This document shows positions 45,353 to 46,712 of a DNA stretch of 46,712 nucleotides, piece by piece. The first letter of the stretch is position 1. Every line of letters begins with the position of its first letter. A model generated the notes under the pieces. It saw only the letters and a program-made list of their open reading frames with translations, was not told the origin of the DNA and ran no database searches. Location of the stretch: assembly GCA_005776885.1 (NCBI GenBank), contig SXOD01000037.1, positions 1-46,712 on the forward strand. Reading direction: 5' to 3'. The DNA is from Planctomycetia bacterium. Lineage in GTDB: Bacteria; Planctomycetota; Phycisphaerae; Phycisphaerales; SM1A02. The translations under genes and the position numbers were made by a program.

Positions 45353-46565
45353 AGGAACCGCGCCAGCACCCGGCCCCTCGAGGTCACCCTGACCAGTCGA
45401 GTTCGCTGCCGTGGGCGCCGGCGAACCAGACTTGGCGGCCAGCTCGCGCGAGAGGAGGTCCGCGACGGTGGGGCGCCCAAGCGGCTCGCCACGAATGAGG
45501 CGATGCACCTCGTCGGCCGTCAAGGTTTCGTAGACGAGGAGCGCCTTGGCGATGGCCTCGACCTTTGGCCAACTCTCGTCGATGATCCGCTTGGCGTCCA
45601 CGTAGGCCTCGTCGATCAGCCGGCGGATCTCCTCGTCGATGACCTTGGCCGTCTCGGGCGAGTACGCGCGCTCCGGCATGAACGACTCTTGGTGGTCATC
45701 GTCCAGGTAACGAACGAATCCCAGGCGATCGCTCATGCCAAACTGGAGCACCATGGCGCGAGCGATCTCCGTCGCGCCCTGGATGTCCCCGGCCGCGCCG
45801 CTGGAGATGTCGCCGGTGTGCTTCTGCTCGGCGATTCGCCCGCCGCACGCCACTCGCATGCGCGCCTCCAGGTATCGCCGCGACTGGCCGGCTCGATCCT
45901 TGTCCGGCAGCCACATGCTCGCACCGAGGGCCTGGCCCCGGGGAATGATGGTGACCTTGTGGAGCGGGTCCGCGTGCGGGACCACGACCTGCAGCATGGC
46001 ATGCCCCGCCTCGTGGAATGCCACGAGCTCGCGCTCGGCCTGCTCAAACTGCTTGCTCCGGTTCGCGCGTCCCCACCGGACCTTGTCGCGGGCCTCCTCG
46101 AGATCCGCCATCTCGACGAAGTCCTTGCTGGCCATGCCCGCGATCAGGGCGGCCTCGTTGATGAGCGCTGCCAACTCCGCTCCGGAGAACATCGGCGTGC
46201 CCTTGGCCAGTCGCTCGAGGTCCACGTCAGGTCCGACCTTGATCTTCTTGGCGTGGACGCCCAGGATCTGCTTTCGTCCGGCGATGTCGGGGAGCTGCAC
46301 GGCGACCTGGCGGTCGAATCGGCCAGGGCGGGTGAGGGCAGGATCCAGCACGTCGGGCCGATTCGTCGCAGCGATCACGATCACCTGTTGGTTCGCATCG
46401 AACCCATCCATCTCCACGAGGATGGCGTTGAGCGTCTGCTCCCGTTCGTCGTGGCCGCCGGTGGTGAATCCACCGCCACGCCGACGGCCGACCGCGTCGA
46501 TCTCATCGTGGAAGATGATGCACGGGGAGTTTTCCTTGGCCTGCTTGAAGAGGTCGCGCACGCGG
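45341..46565 (-). CDS. ftsH: ATP-dependent zinc metalloprotease FtsH, C-terminal part only
   Basis: About 408 residues of a protein of about 640. The sequence begins at [15 protein letters not shown], the second half of the AAA domain. Walker B is CIIFHDEID (His where Ile/Val is usual), the SRH is [19 protein letters not shown], and the zinc site is HEAGH with the third ligand near AAGDIQGAT. The N-terminal membrane anchor and Walker A are missing. The FtsH reading breaks at about 46565; upstream of it in gene sense the sequence is AT-rich, unrelated and soon closed by a stop, so the gene is cut. It ends with a [19 protein letters not shown] tail. FtsH degrades membrane and regulatory proteins. 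Confidence 0.93.
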
Positions 46566-46712
46566 TAATCTTGTGATTGGGGTTGTTTAATAATCCTGCC
46601 AACAGATATCTATTGCTGTCGTAAATTTGCCCGGATTGCAGAGGTTCATCTATGGCGGTTAATTCATCGCCTGTAGAAAAAAAGCCGATTTTTATGGGGC
46701 TTGAAACCTGTA
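46566..46712. other. AT-rich foreign-looking end, likely assembly junction or insertion
   Basis: The 147 bases after the FtsH break are about 40% G+C by my count, against an evidently much higher G+C in the rest. They have a different look (long A and T runs). No inverted repeat or target duplication could be seen because the window ends. They carry the start of a possible gene. Confidence 0.75.
46652..46712 (+). CDS. Possible start of an unrecognised gene (partial)
   Basis: ATG at 46652 opens MAVNSSPVEKKPIFMGLETC and runs off the right edge without a stop; about 20 residues are seen. A purine-rich GCAGAGG lies about 10 bases upstream as a weak ribosome site. The codon use (AAT, AAA, TTT) differs from the rest of the window. 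No family can be named; the frame may simply be chance. Confidence 0.3.
   Translation, partial: MAVNSSPVEKKPIFMGLETC

Overview
The window is about 46.7 kb of GC-rich DNA that looks like the chromosome of a planctomycete, most likely of the Phycisphaerae type. The grounds are inference from content: two secreted proteins ending in paired calcium-loop (dockerin-like) repeats of the D-x-[DN]-G-D-G...GADLA type, a pseudopilin with a C-terminal 'LDGH' (H-X9-DG-like) motif, a single CX4CH haem-like motif in a large exported protein, a 109-kDa-class NAD-glutamate dehydrogenase, and otherwise short, mixed-strand operons of bacterial housekeeping genes. No phage, transposase, CRISPR array or integron was seen. 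The last ~147 bases are abruptly AT-rich and do not belong with the rest.

Layout. 1-3.8 kb: end of pckA, then a threonine dehydratase/nadE pair. 3.7-6.4 kb: a metallophosphoesterase divergent from mutL. 6.4-8.5 kb: a minus-strand operon of a secreted dockerin-type protein and a pseudopilin, led by a clear cobalamin (B12) riboswitch at 8221-8415. 8.5-10.8 kb: a HEAT-like secreted protein, then tRNA-Thr(CGU). 10.9-15.1 kb (minus): a HEAT-like exported protein overlapping a DegT-family protein that has lost its PLP lysine; then dnaA with DnaA-box-like sites upstream. 15.4-18.5 kb: a two-domain GNAT protein, a secreted protein, rpmA and obgE without rplU. 18.5-22 kb: a membrane-anchored unknown, an RluD-type pseudouridine synthase and a membrane TPR-like protein. 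22-26.3 kb: a HAD phosphatase overlapping an 1129-residue degenerate fused 2-oxoacid:ferredoxin oxidoreductase. 26.2-29.6 kb: rlmN-ispH divergent from queG. 29.6-34 kb: an alanine-rich lipoprotein, the CX4CH protein and a sugar isomerase/epimerase. 34-39 kb: NAD-GDH divergent from ribF-nrnA. 39-41.7 kb: a metal-binding HMA lipoprotein and a vanadium-haloperoxidase-like dockerin protein. 41.7-43.5 kb: pyrC and a cysteine-rich lipoprotein with a terminator between them. 43.7-46.6 kb: a short uvrC with a DUF167 gene, and ftsH cut in its AAA domain.

The most interesting unit is the B12-riboswitch operon: it places a secreted, probably surface-retained protein and a pseudopilin under cobalamin control, which suggests an undescribed surface step in B12 (or corrinoid) acquisition. 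Next are the DegT-like protein with Lys-to-Arg and Asp-to-Asn changes at both cofactor positions, the degenerate oxidoreductase without an iron-sulfur domain or recognisable thiamine-diphosphate motif, and the dnaA upstream region. Most of the rest is ordinary housekeeping. All functional calls are by eye from motifs; no database search was possible.
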